Shown: one piece after another, positions 41,078 through 51,001 of the stretch
Layout of the letters: every line of letters begins with the position of its first letter
How positions within the stretch are numbered: the first letter of the stretch is position 1
Assembly (NCBI GenBank): GCA_963695375.1
Contig: OY968767.1
Coordinates: forward strand, 2,790,001 to 2,854,000
Length of the DNA stretch: 64,000 nt
Direction of reading: 5' to 3'
Origin: JACCVL01 sp963695375
GTDB lineage: Bacteria; Actinomycetota; Actinomycetes; Propionibacteriales; Nocardioidaceae
Program-made: the position numbers and the translations under genes
The notes under the pieces: generated by a model
What the model was told of the DNA's origin: nothing
Databases searched by the model: none
The model's input: the letters and a program-made list of their open reading frames with translations, nothing else

Positions 41078-42565
41078 TCAGCCGAGCGCGCGGTCGAGCC
41101 GGTCCAGGGTGCGCTCCCGGCCGAGCAGCTCGATCGACTCGAACAGCGGCGGGGACACCCGGCGTCCGGTCACAGCCACCCGCACCGGCCCGAAGGCGTG
41201 CCGCGGCTTCAGCTCCAGACCCTCGACGAGGGCGGCGCGCAGGGCCCCCTCGATGGCCTCGGTGACCCAGCCGTCCAACCGGGCCAACGCCTCCCGTGCG
41301 GCCCGGACGACCTCGACACCCGATCCGGCGAGCAGCTTGGCGGCGTCGTCCGCGTCCACGGCGAAGTCGGTGTCGGAGACCAGCAGGAAGCCGAGCAGGT
41401 CGACCGCCTCACCGAGCGTCGCCATCCGCTCCTGCACCAGCGGAGTCGCGGCCGCCAGCAGCGCCTGCTGGTCCGCGGTCGGGGACGCGCCGAGCAGCCC
41501 GGCCGCCTGCAGGTACGGGACCAGCCGCCCGGCCAGGTCGCCCGGGTCGAGCCGGCGTAGGTGGGCGGCGTTGATCGCGGAGCACTTCTGCGGGTCGAAG
41601 CGGGCCGGGTTCGGGTTCACCCGGGAGATGTCGAAGGCCTGCACCATCTCGGCCACGCTGAACACGTCCCGGTCCTCCGCGATCGCCCAGCCGAGCAGCG
41701 CCAGGTAGTTCAGCAGCCCCTCTGGGAGATAGCCCTGGTCCCGGTAGCCCAGCAGGTTGGACTCCGGGTCGCGCTTGGACAGCTTGCGGTTCCCCTCACC
41801 CATCACGAACGGCAGGTGGCCGAACCGGGGCGGCTCTCCGGACCCGATCCCGATCTCGCCGAGGGCGGCGTACAGCGCGATCTGCCGGGGGGTGGAGCTC
41901 AGCAGGTCCTCGCCGCGCAGCACATGAGTGATGCGCATCAGCGCGTCGTCCACCGGGTTCACCAGGGTGTAGAGCGGCTGGCCGTTGGCGCGCACCAGCA
42001 CGTAGTCGGGCACCTGCCCGGCGGCGAAGACGATGTCGCCGCGCACCAGGTCGCGGAAGCCGATGTCCCCGTCCGGCATCCGCAGCCGCAGCACCGGCCG
42101 GCGACCCTCCTGCTCGTACGCCGCGACCTGGGCGGCATCGAGGCTCCGGCAGGCGCCGTCGTAGCCGGGCGCCCGGCCCTCGGCTCGCGCCCGCTCCCGG
42201 CGTTCGTCGAGCTCCTCCTGGGAGCAGTAGCAGGGGTAGGCCCGCCCGGCGTCGCGGAGCCGGGCGGCCACGTCGGCGTACACGTCGGTCCGCTCCGACT
42301 GCCGATACGGACCGTCCGGACCGCCGACCTCCGGCCCCTCGTCCCAGTCCAGCCCGAGCCAGCGCAGCACGTCCAGCAGCAGGGTGTAGCTGTGTTCGCT
42401 GTCCCTGGCCGCGTCGGTGTCCTCGATCCGGAACACGAAGGTGCCCCCGTGGTGCCGGGCGAACGCCCAGTTGAACAGGGCGGTCCGGGCCAGGCCGACG
42501 TGCGGGCTGCCGGTCGGGGACGGGCAGAACCGGACCCGGACGCCGGCGTCGTGATCGACGCTCAC
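41078..42565 (-). CDS. gltX: Glutamate--tRNA ligase
   Basis: A 495-residue class I synthetase. The HIGH-like motif is PSPTGSPHVGL near residue 16, the KMSKS-like motif is KLSKRD, and YTLVNPVDDALMRITHVLRGED is typical of GluRS. In actinobacteria lacking glutaminyl-tRNA synthetase the enzyme is non-discriminating and also glutamylates tRNA-Gln (known). The start overlaps the FAH gene stop by four bases. tRNA-Gln and tRNA-Glu follow directly. Confidence 0.97.
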   Translation of the reverse strand: MSVDHDAGVRVRFCPSPTGSPHVGLARTALFNWAFARHHGGTFVFRIEDTDAARDSEHSYTLLLDVLRWLGLDWDEGPEVGGPDGPYRQSERTDVYADVAARLRDAGRAYPCYCSQEELDERRERARAEGRAPGYDGACRSLDAAQVAAYEQEGRRPVLRLRMPDGDIGFRDLVRGDIVFAAGQVPDYVLVRANGQPLYTLVNPVDDALMRITHVLRGEDLLSSTPRQIALYAALGEIGIGSGEPPRFGHLPFVMGEGNRKLSKRDPESNLLGYRDQGYLPEGLLNYLALLGWAIAEDRDVFSVAEMVQAFDISRVNPNPARFDPQKCSAINAAHLRRLDPGDLAGRLVPYLQAAGLLGASPTADQQALLAAATPLVQERMATLGEAVDLLGFLLVSDTDFAVDADDAAKLLAGSGVEVVRAAREALARLDGWVTEAIEGALRAALVEGLELKPRHAFGPVRVAVTGRRVSPPLFESIELLGRERTLDRLDRALG

Positions 42566-43350
42566 GCGGCGACCACCGGATTGGTGAGGGCGCCGATGCC
42601 CTCGACGGCGACGGTCACCTCGTCACCGGGGACCATCCGGCCGACCCCGGCCGGGGTGCCGGTCAAGATGACGTCACCGGGCAGCAACGTCATGATCCGC
42701 GACACGTAGGCGACGAGTGTCGGGACGTCGAACACCAGCTGGCTGGTGCGCCCGTCCTGCCGCAGCTGCTCACTGCCGCCCGAGCGGACCACGGTGGTGA
42801 CTCGAAGGTCGGCGACGTCCAGGTCGGTCTCGACCCAGGGGCCCAGCGGGCAGAAGCTGTCGAACCCCTTCGCCCGGGTCCACTGGTCGTCGCGCTGCTG
42901 GAGGTCGCGCGCCGTGACGTCGTTGGCCACCGTGTAGCCGAGGACGACGTCGGACACCTGGTCGGGGGGCACGTCCCGGCAGATCCGGCCGATCACGACC
43001 GCCAGCTCGGCCTCCCAGTGCAGGTCCTCGGTCTGCTCCGGGTGCACGATCGGATCGCCCGGCCCCACGACGGTCGTGTTCGGCTTGAGGAACAGCAGCG
43101 GCTCGGCCGGCAGCTCGTTGTCCAGCTCGGCCGCGTGGTCGGCGTAGTTGCGCCCGACACCGACGACCTTGCTGCGGGGGATCAGCGGGGCGAGCAGCCG
43201 GACGTCGTCGAGCGGGTGGCTCTGCCCGGTGAGCTCGATCCCGGCGTACAGCGGGTCTCCGGTGAGGACCGCCACCACCGCACTGCCGTCCCGCTCTCCG
43301 ACGACCCCGAACCGGGGTTCGTCCCCCGTGGTGAACCTGGCGATGCGCAT
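42562..43350 (-). CDS. Fumarylacetoacetate hydrolase family protein
   Basis: A 262-residue FAH-fold enzyme. Metal and catalytic residues are seen in VGRNYADHAAEL (H, then E-E-D downstream in DLHWEAELAVVIG), and DVTARDLQ, GFDSFCPLGPW and ILTGTPAGVG match. The family acts on acylpyruvates, oxaloacetate or 2-hydroxyhepta-2,4-diene-1,7-dioate; the substrate is unknown here. Coupled to gltX by a four-base overlap, an arrangement seen widely in actinobacteria. Confidence 0.9.
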   Translation of the reverse strand: MRIARFTTGDEPRFGVVGERDGSAVVAVLTGDPLYAGIELTGQSHPLDDVRLLAPLIPRSKVVGVGRNYADHAAELDNELPAEPLLFLKPNTTVVGPGDPIVHPEQTEDLHWEAELAVVIGRICRDVPPDQVSDVVLGYTVANDVTARDLQQRDDQWTRAKGFDSFCPLGPWVETDLDVADLRVTTVVRSGGSEQLRQDGRTSQLVFDVPTLVAYVSRIMTLLPGDVILTGTPAGVGRMVPGDEVTVAVEGIGALTNPVVAA

Positions 43351-43359
43351 CGGTCGAGC

Positions 43360-43908
43360 CTAGTCAGCCGTCAGCTCGCAGAGCGCGGTGAGGGTCCGCC
43401 AGTTGCGGGCGGTGCCCTCGACGCCACCCAGCCGGCGGGCCAGCCAGGCGCCCTGGACCCGGCTGGAGTGCACCGAGTCGGCGTGCTCGACGACCACCTC
43501 CGCGGCGCGGACCGCGACCTGCTCCCGGAGCCCGCGGACGTCGGCGAGCAGGGTCCGGACGGCCTGCGGCGTCGGAACCTCGAACAGGTGCGTCACCTGG
43601 ACCAGCTCCGGCCGCTCGGCGGCTGCGCCCGGGAACGGATTCCAGTCGCGTACCGCGGCCAGCTCGGCCGGCGTGCGCACGACCACCGGGGTGTCCACAC
43701 CGAACTCGCGTCGGACGACGGTCCGCACCAGCCGGGCGACCGCCGCGGGCGAGCGGTGTCGCGACCGCAGCAGCACGTTCCCGCTCTGCACGTACGTCCG
43801 GACGTCGGCGCAGCCCGAGCCGGCCAGCGCCTCGCGCAGCGCCGGCATCGGCACCTTGTTGCGAGCTCCCAGGTTGATGCCACGCAGCAGCGCCACCCAC
43901 ACCGCCAT
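43360..43908 (-). CDS. DUF1697 family protein
   Basis: A 182-residue protein with the DUF1697 opening VALLRGINLGARNKVPMPALREAL and the following VRTYVQSGNVLLRS. Function unknown; the family is common in bacteria with a ferredoxin-like fold. ATG at 43908, 11 bases from the cimA stop. The 3' end is 9 bases before the FAH gene. Confidence 0.88.
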   Translation of the reverse strand: MAVWVALLRGINLGARNKVPMPALREALAGSGCADVRTYVQSGNVLLRSRHRSPAAVARLVRTVVRREFGVDTPVVVRTPAELAAVRDWNPFPGAAAERPELVQVTHLFEVPTPQAVRTLLADVRGLREQVAVRAAEVVVEHADSVHSSRVQGAWLARRLGGVEGTARNWRTLTALCELTAD

Positions 43909-43919
43909 GGCTGGGCAGG

Positions 43920-45542
43920 CTAGCGGGGCGTGGTCACGGTGTGCCGGCGCAGGCCGTAGGTCACCGCGTCCCGCAGTGCCTCCCACGACGCTTCGATGAT
44001 GTTGTGCCCCACGCCGACCGTGACCCACGAGTCGGTGCCGTCCGCGGTCTCGATCAGCACTCGGATCACCGCGTCGGTCCCGTGTCCCTGGTCCAGGATC
44101 CGGACCCGGTAGTCGATCAGCTCGAAGGCGGCCACCTGCGGGTAGGCCCGGCCGATGGCCTGACGTAACGCGTGGTCGAGGGCGTTGACCGGGCCGTTGC
44201 CCTCCCCGGTGACGACGAACCGCTCTCCCGCCGCGTGCAGCTTGACCGTCGCCTCGGACAGCGCCTCGGTGTCCGGGTTCGGCGCCGACTCGGTGAAGAC
44301 CCGCCACGACTCCACGGTGAAGTACGCCGGGCGCCGGCCCTCGACCTCCTCGACGAGCAGCAGCTCGAACGACGCGTCGGCCGCCTCGAAGGTATAGCCC
44401 TGCCGCTCCATGGTCTTGACCCGATCGACCACGCGGCCCACGAGGTCGCGGTCGTCGGCCAGGTCGAAGCCGAGCTCGCGGCCCTTGAGCTCGATGCTGG
44501 CCCGGCCGGCCATCTCCGACACCAGCATCCGCATGTCGTTGCCGACGGCCTCGGGATCCGCGTGCTGGTACAGGTCGGGGTCCACCTTGACCGCGCTCGC
44601 GTGCAGGCCGGCCTTGTGCGCGAACGCAGAGACGCCGACGTAGGGCTGACGGGACCAGGGCGGGACGTTGGTCACCTCGGCGACGGCGTGCGCGATCCGG
44701 GTGGCGTCGCGCAGCCCGGCGCCCCGAAGCACCGCCTGGCCGCGCTTCAGCTCCAGGTTGGCCACCACGGACACCAGGTCGGCGTTGCCGGTGCGCTCGC
44801 CGTACCCGTTCACGGTGCCCTGGACGTGGGTGGCGCCGACGTCGACCGCGGCGAGCGTGTTGGCCACGGCACAGCCGGTGTCGTTGTGGCAGTGGATGCC
44901 GACCCTCGCCCCCTGTCCCGGGGACAGCGTGCCCAACACGTCGCCGACAACGTCGGCGACCTCCGGCGGCAGCATCCCGCCGTTGGTGTCGCACAACGCC
45001 ACCACCTCCACCCCCGCGTCGACGGCTACCCGCAGCACCTCCAGCGCGTAGGCCTTGTTCTCCCGGTAGCCGTCGAAGAAGTGCTCGGCGTCGAGGAAGA
45101 CGCGCTGGCCCTCCGCGCGCAGGTGCGTGACGGTGTCGCCGACCATGGCCAGGTTCTCGGCCAGCGTGGTGCGCAGGGCGCGCTCGACGTGCCGGTCGGA
45201 GGACTTGGCCACCAGCGTCACGACTGCCGCTCCGCTCTCGCGAAGCGCGGCGACCAGCGGGTCGTCGGCGGCGGTCCGGCCCGGACGCCGAGTGGCGCCG
45301 AACGCCGCCAGGGTGGCGTGCTGCAGGTGCAGCTCGGTGCGGGCGCGGGCGAAGAACTCGGTGTCCTTGGGGTTGGCACCCGGCCAGCCACCCTCGACGT
45401 AGCCGACACCGAGGTCGTCCAGGTGCCGGGCGATCGCCAGCTTGTCCGCCACCGACAGCGCGAGCCCCTCCTGCTGCGCGCCGTCGCGCAGCGTCGTGTC
45501 ATAGACGTCGAACGCCTCGGGGGCAGGAACGGGGCGGCTCAC
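43920..45542 (-). CDS. cimA: (R)-citramalate synthase
   Basis: A 540-residue CimA, which condenses pyruvate with acetyl-CoA to citramalate, giving 2-oxobutyrate for isoleucine without threonine. It has the DRE-TIM signature VYDTTLRDGAQQEG, the GIHCHNDTG metal site and the LeuA-type C-terminal regulatory domain (VRILDQGHGTDAVIRV). The GTG at 45542 gives the usual short N-terminus; an in-frame ATG at 45626 is possible. It lies 112 bases downstream of a kinase gene, in the leuB-ilvE cluster. Paralogues with 2-isopropylmalate synthase activity are less likely by domain fit. Confidence 0.9.
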   Translation of the reverse strand: MSRPVPAPEAFDVYDTTLRDGAQQEGLALSVADKLAIARHLDDLGVGYVEGGWPGANPKDTEFFARARTELHLQHATLAAFGATRRPGRTAADDPLVAALRESGAAVVTLVAKSSDRHVERALRTTLAENLAMVGDTVTHLRAEGQRVFLDAEHFFDGYRENKAYALEVLRVAVDAGVEVVALCDTNGGMLPPEVADVVGDVLGTLSPGQGARVGIHCHNDTGCAVANTLAAVDVGATHVQGTVNGYGERTGNADLVSVVANLELKRGQAVLRGAGLRDATRIAHAVAEVTNVPPWSRQPYVGVSAFAHKAGLHASAVKVDPDLYQHADPEAVGNDMRMLVSEMAGRASIELKGRELGFDLADDRDLVGRVVDRVKTMERQGYTFEAADASFELLLVEEVEGRRPAYFTVESWRVFTESAPNPDTEALSEATVKLHAAGERFVVTGEGNGPVNALDHALRQAIGRAYPQVAAFELIDYRVRILDQGHGTDAVIRVLIETADGTDSWVTVGVGHNIIEASWEALRDAVTYGLRRHTVTTPR

Positions 45543-45654
45543 CTCGTCGGCGCGCGGTCGCTGGGACGGTGGTGCATCGCTCGAGTCTTGCAGCAGCGTC
45601 CGCCCATCGGTACCCGCTCCCACCATGCGGAACACCGACGGCGGACCGCGGCGG

Positions 45655-47159
<1,505 letters not shown>

Positions 47160-47163
<4 letters not shown>

Positions 47164-48269
47164 CCGACCCGGTGCATCCACCCGTGCCGGTCGGCGGCGC
47201 GGCCGTACTGGATGTCGACCAGCGCGGTGCGCACGGCGCTGGTGACCGGCCCGCTGGTGGCACCGTCGCCGGATCGCGCCTCGCCGTCCGGCCAGCGCAG
47301 CCGGCCGACCGGCGTCACGACCGCCGCGGTCCCGCAGGCGAACACCTCGGTGATCTCGCCCGATGCGACGCCGTCGCGCCACTCGTCGATGCCGACGCGG
47401 CGCTCCTCCACCTTGTGCCCAGCGTCGTCCAGCAGGGTCAGGATGGAGTCCCTGGTGACCCCCTCGAGGATGGTGCCGGAGAGCTCCGGGGTGACCACCG
47501 AGCCGTCGGCCTGGACGAAGTAGAGGTTCATGCCGCCGAGCTCCTCCACCCAGCGTCGCTCTACCGCGTCCAGGAACACCACCTGGTCGCAGTCGTGTCC
47601 GGCCGCCTCCTGCTGCGCGAGCAGGCTGGCCGCGTAGTTGCCGCCGCACTTGGCCGCGCCGGTCCCACCGGGCGCCGCCCTGGTGTAGTCCTGGGACAGC
47701 CACAGCGACACCGGCCGGACCCCGCCGGGGAAGTAGGACCCGGCCGGCGACGCGATCACGCAGAAGGTCACGTGCCGCGCCGGGCGCACTCCGAGGAACG
47801 CCTCGCTGGCGTACATGAACGGACGGACGTACAGGCTCGCCTCCCCGCCCCGCGGGACCCACTCGTCGTCGGTGCGGATCAGCGTCTGCACCGCACCGAG
47901 GAAGAGGTCGGCGGGCAGCTCCGGAAGCGCGAGCCGTCGGGCGGAGCGCTGGAACCGCGCGGCGTTCGCCTCCGGCCGGAACAGCCACACCGAGCCGTCC
48001 GCGTGGCCGTAGGCCTTCATCCCCTCGAAGACCTCCTGCGCGTAGTGCAGCACGGCCGTGGCCGGGTCGAGCGAGAGCGGGCCGTAGGACTGCACCCGGC
48101 CGTCGTGCCAGCCGCGCTCCGGCGTCCACTCGACGATCGCCATGTGGTCGGTGAAGTGCACCCCGAAGCCCGGGTCGGCGAGAACCGCCGCGCGCCGCTC
48201 GGCGTCCACCGGCCGCTGGTTGCGCTCGACCCGAAGGGCGGGGAGGTCACTGGGGGTGCCGCTGCTCAT
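47160..48269 (-). CDS. ilvE: Branched-chain amino acid aminotransferase
   Basis: A 369-residue class IV aminotransferase, transaminating the last step of Ile, Val and Leu. The PLP lysine is in GAAKCGGNYAASL; FGVHFTDHMAIVEW, EVFEGMKAY, YVRPFMYASE and GTAAVVTPVG are family marks. ATG 48269 overlaps the leuB stop by four bases (ATGA). Its own stop overlaps the kinase start. Confidence 0.97.
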
Positions 48270-49345
48270 GCGGGAACGCTAGCCGACCCGACTCGCAGTG
48301 CCACCGCCTCTCCGATGTCGCGCGTGCCCCGCGGCGGCTGGCCCGCCCGGGCCGCCAGATCGGCGCCGACCGCGGTCTCGATGCGGGCGGCGGTCGCGGG
48401 CAGGCCGAGATGCTCGGCGAGCATCGCCGCCGACAGGATCGCCGCCGTGGGATCGGCCGTCCCCTTGCCGGCGATGTCCGGCGCGGAGCCGTGCACCGGC
48501 TCGAACATGCTGGGCGTGCTGCGATCCGGGTTGATGTTCCCGCTGGCGGCGAGCCCGATGCCACCGGTGACCGCCGCCGCCAGGTCGGTGAGGATGTCGC
48601 CGAACAGGTTGTCGGTGACGACAACGTCGAACCGCGCCGGGTCGGTGGTGAGGAAGATCGTCGCCGCGTCCACGTGCAGGTAGTCCACCGCCACCGCCGG
48701 GAACTCCGCACCGACGTCGCGGACCGCCGCTGTCCACAGCGCGCCGGCGTGGGTCAGCACGTTGGTCTTGTGCACCAGCGTCAGCCTCCGCCGCGGCCGG
48801 GCGTCGGCCCGGCGGAAGGCGTCGCGCACCACCCGCTCGACGCCGAACGAGGTGTTGACGCTCACCTCGGTCGCGATCGCGTGCGGCGTGCCGGGCCGGA
48901 CGACCCCGCCGTTGCCGACGTAGGGACCCTCGGTGCCCTCGCGCACCACCACGAGGTCGATGTCTCCGGGGTCGGCCAGCGGAGACCGCACCGACGGCCA
49001 GAGCCGGGCCGGGCGCAGGTTGACGTGGTGGTCGAGCGCGAAACGCAGCCGGAGCAACAGTCCGCGTTCGAGCAGCCCGGGCGGCAACCGGTCATCCCCC
49101 GGCCGACCCCCGACCGCGCCGAGCAGGATGGCGTCGTGCCCACGGAGCTCGTCCAGCACGCTGTCCGGCAGCACCTCGCCGGTGGCGAGGTAGCGCTCCG
49201 CGCCGAGCCGGTAGTGCGCGGACTCGACCCGCACTCCGTCGACCTCGGTGGCGGCCTCGAGCACGCGCAGCGCCTCGGCCGTCACCTCCGGCCCGATGCC
49301 GTCGCCGGCGACGACGGCGAGCCGGACGGGGTCAGTTGTCGTCAG
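48266..49345 (-). CDS. leuB: 3-isopropylmalate dehydrogenase, probable CTG start
   Basis: A 359-residue LeuB oxidising 3-isopropylmalate. The N-terminus VRLAVVAGDGIGPEVTAEAL lies upstream of the first GTG (49285), so a start there would delete the conserved GDGIGPE. In frame there is no ATG, GTG or TTG before the fold, but a CTG at 49345 has GGGGGAG seven bases before it. Metal residues are in VVTDNLFGDILTDLAA. Translation coupled to ilvE downstream. It overlaps the small upstream gene by 14 bases. Confidence 0.85.
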   Translation of the reverse strand: MTTTDPVRLAVVAGDGIGPEVTAEALRVLEAATEVDGVRVESAHYRLGAERYLATGEVLPDSVLDELRGHDAILLGAVGGRPGDDRLPPGLLERGLLLRLRFALDHHVNLRPARLWPSVRSPLADPGDIDLVVVREGTEGPYVGNGGVVRPGTPHAIATEVSVNTSFGVERVVRDAFRRADARPRRRLTLVHKTNVLTHAGALWTAAVRDVGAEFPAVAVDYLHVDAATIFLTTDPARFDVVVTDNLFGDILTDLAAAVTGGIGLAASGNINPDRSTPSMFEPVHGSAPDIAGKGTADPTAAILSAAMLAEHLGLPATAARIETAVGADLAARAGQPPRGTRDIGEAVALRVGSASVPA

Positions 49346-49478
49346 GGCGCTCTCCCCCGTTGTCCCGCAGGTCCATCGCGGTCTGCATGGCGCTCTGGGC
49401 CGCGTCCTGGGTGTCGTCGCGGTGTCGGCTGGGGCCCCACTCGGTGGGGTACATGTCGTACATCATGGCGGTGCTCAT
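49332..49478 (-). CDS. Small hypothetical protein upstream of leuB
   Basis: A 48-residue frame (MSTAMMYDMYPTEWGPSRHR...DLRDNGGERPDDN) with GAAGAG before the ATG, ending 14 bases inside leuB and therefore possibly coupled to it. It is charged and probably disordered. I do not recognise it. It is preceded by a leader-peptide-like frame at 49551-49598. Confidence 0.45.
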   Translation of the reverse strand: MSTAMMYDMYPTEWGPSRHRDDTQDAAQSAMQTAMDLRDNGGERPDDN

Positions 49479-49533
49479 CTCTTCGCTGCGGATCTGGATG
49501 CCGGCGTGCGGCTGGTCGGGCGACGGCGGAACC

Positions 49534-49569
49534 CCGCGGTGGGGATGGCCTCAGCAGGCCCCACCGCGG
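49534..49569 (-). promoter_or_regulatory. Strong hairpin at the end of the leuB leader peptide
   Basis: CCGCGGTGGGG and CCCCACCGCGG pair over 11 bases, with an inner GGCCT/AGGCC, so that the 5' arm lies in the last codons of the leader frame. This would couple ribosome position to RNA folding. No U-tract follows, so it is not a classical terminator. Confidence 0.5.
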
Positions 49570-49598
49570 CGGCGAAGGATGAGTACGTAGGTCCGCAT
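49551..49598 (-). CDS. Candidate BCAA leader peptide upstream of leuB
   Basis: A 15-codon frame MRTYVLILRRRGGAC with Val-Leu-Ile-Leu codons in a row (GTA CTC ATC CTT) and GGTGA seven bases before ATG. It lies in the only intergenic region before leuB, upstream of a strong hairpin that begins inside it. Leader peptides with regulatory Leu/Val/Ile runs control BCAA genes in actinobacteria (established for ilvB). The ending RRRGG recalls the ilvB leader of this same window. The region 49599-49706 holds nothing else I can name. Confidence 0.5.
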   Translation of the reverse strand: MRTYVLILRRRGGAC

Positions 49599-49706
49599 GA
49601 CCTCGTCACCGTACGGCGCGGGTCCGGCACCGCCTCGCCGACGCGGACGGCCGTCTCAGCAGGCGGACAGGAATCAGCCGATCGACCGTGTGCCAGACTC
49701 CGAACG

Positions 49707-50273
49707 GTGAGTGCGCCCCCCGAGATCCCGACCCTCGTGCGCCGGGCGCTGGACCTGTCCCGCGAGCAGGGGTTCGTCAGCGCCACCCGGCACGAGACCG
49801 GCCGGCTGCTCGCCACGCTGGCCTGCGCGCGGACCGGGACGCTCGCCGAGCTCGGGACCGGGTGCGGTGTCGGCGCCGCCTGGCTGGCCAGCGGCGCCCG
49901 CGACAACACCCAGGTCGTGACCGCGGAGCTCGACCCCACGCTGGCCGACCGGGCCCGCACCGTCTTCGCCGACGACGACCGGGTCGCCGTGCACGCCGGT
50001 GACTGGACGACGCTGGAGCAGTTCGCGCCGTTCTCGCTGCTGTTCGTCGACGTCCGGGAGGTGAAGCGGCAGGGGCTCGACCTGATCGCCGACCTGGTGG
50101 AACCGGGCGGCGTCGTCGTCCTCGACGACTTCACACCGTGCGCGAGCTGGCCACCGGTCTATGCCGGACGAGTGGACTCGATGCGGGAGCAGTGGCTGAC
50201 CGACGACCGGTTCACGGCGGTCGAGGTGATGGTCACCGACGACGCGTCCGTCGTCCTAGCGGCCCGGCGCTGA
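49707..50273 (+). CDS. O-methyltransferase-like SAM-dependent methyltransferase
   Basis: A 188-residue class I methyltransferase (SAM motif AELGTGCGVGAAWLA, then VTAELDPTLADRAR). It resembles caffeoyl-CoA/catechol-type O-methyltransferases with LFVDVREVKRQGLDLI. Substrate unknown. It starts with GTG at 49707, divergent from the leuB leader. The 3' end overlaps the yczE-like gene by 18 bases on the opposite strand. Confidence 0.8.
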   Translation: MSAPPEIPTLVRRALDLSREQGFVSATRHETGRLLATLACARTGTLAELGTGCGVGAAWLASGARDNTQVVTAELDPTLADRARTVFADDDRVAVHAGDWTTLEQFAPFSLLFVDVREVKRQGLDLIADLVEPGGVVVLDDFTPCASWPPVYAGRVDSMREQWLTDDRFTAVEVMVTDDASVVLAARR

Positions 50274-50960
50274 CAGCACCGGCGCGGGACCCGGCTCCGG
50301 CACCATCTCGGCCAGGTCCAGCTGGACGATCAGCCGGGGCAGGAACAGCTGGACCAGCGGTCCGATCGCGAGCGCGTACAGCACCGTGCCGACACCGACC
50401 ACGCCGCCGAGGAGCCAGCCGAGGGCCAGCACGGTCAGCTCCAGCGAGGTGCGGACCAGCCGGACGCTGCCGCCGGTCCGGAGCACCAGCCCGGTCATCA
50501 GACCGTCGCGCGGGCCGGGGCCGAACTGCGAGCCGATGTACATCGCCCCGGCGAGGCCGTTCAGCAGAACGCCGCCGACGAGCAGTCCGGCGCGCAGCGT
50601 CGGCGACTCCGGCGGGTCGATGACCGCCAGACCGAGATCGGTCACCAGCCCGATCACGACGGCGTTCGCGACGGTGCCGAGCCCTGGCCACTGGCGCAGC
50701 GGGATCCAGAGCAGCAGCACCGCGCCGCCGACCGCGATCACCACGGTGCCGAACGACAGCCCGGTGAGCCGGGCCACGCCGTCGTGGAAGACGTCCCACG
50801 GGTCGAGCCCCAGCGTCGAGCGGACCATCATCGCCATCGACCAGCCGTAGAGGACCAGCCCGGCGAACAGCTGCACCAGCCGCCGGCCGGTGCGACCGGC
50901 GGTCAACTGCTGGCGGGGAGTCAGCGCGGCGAGGGTCACGGCTCCCAGGGTGTCGAGCAA
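50256..50960 (-). CDS. YczE/YitT-family membrane protein
   Basis: A 234-residue integral membrane protein with about five hydrophobic segments. Motifs DPWDVFHDGVARLTG and GPGPRDGLMTGL are typical of the YczE family. It is divergent from a MocR-type regulator 41 bases away, the same pairing as YczE-YczR in other bacteria. Function unknown; transport is possible. Confidence 0.8.
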   Translation of the reverse strand: MLDTLGAVTLAALTPRQQLTAGRTGRRLVQLFAGLVLYGWSMAMMVRSTLGLDPWDVFHDGVARLTGLSFGTVVIAVGGAVLLLWIPLRQWPGLGTVANAVVIGLVTDLGLAVIDPPESPTLRAGLLVGGVLLNGLAGAMYIGSQFGPGPRDGLMTGLVLRTGGSVRLVRTSLELTVLALGWLLGGVVGVGTVLYALAIGPLVQLFLPRLIVQLDLAEMVPEPGPAPVLSAPGR

Positions 50961-51001
50961 TGGCCTGTTCTTCGATAGCCACTTCTGGCACGGTGGCCTG
51001 C

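Noticed and set aside
43909..43919. Alternative longer DUF1697 start
   Set aside because: The ATG at 43908 starts the family motif directly; upstream codons belong to cimA.
45543..45654. BCAA leader peptide before cimA
   Set aside because: No run of Leu/Val/Ile codons in a short frame, and cimA can be read from the upstream operon.
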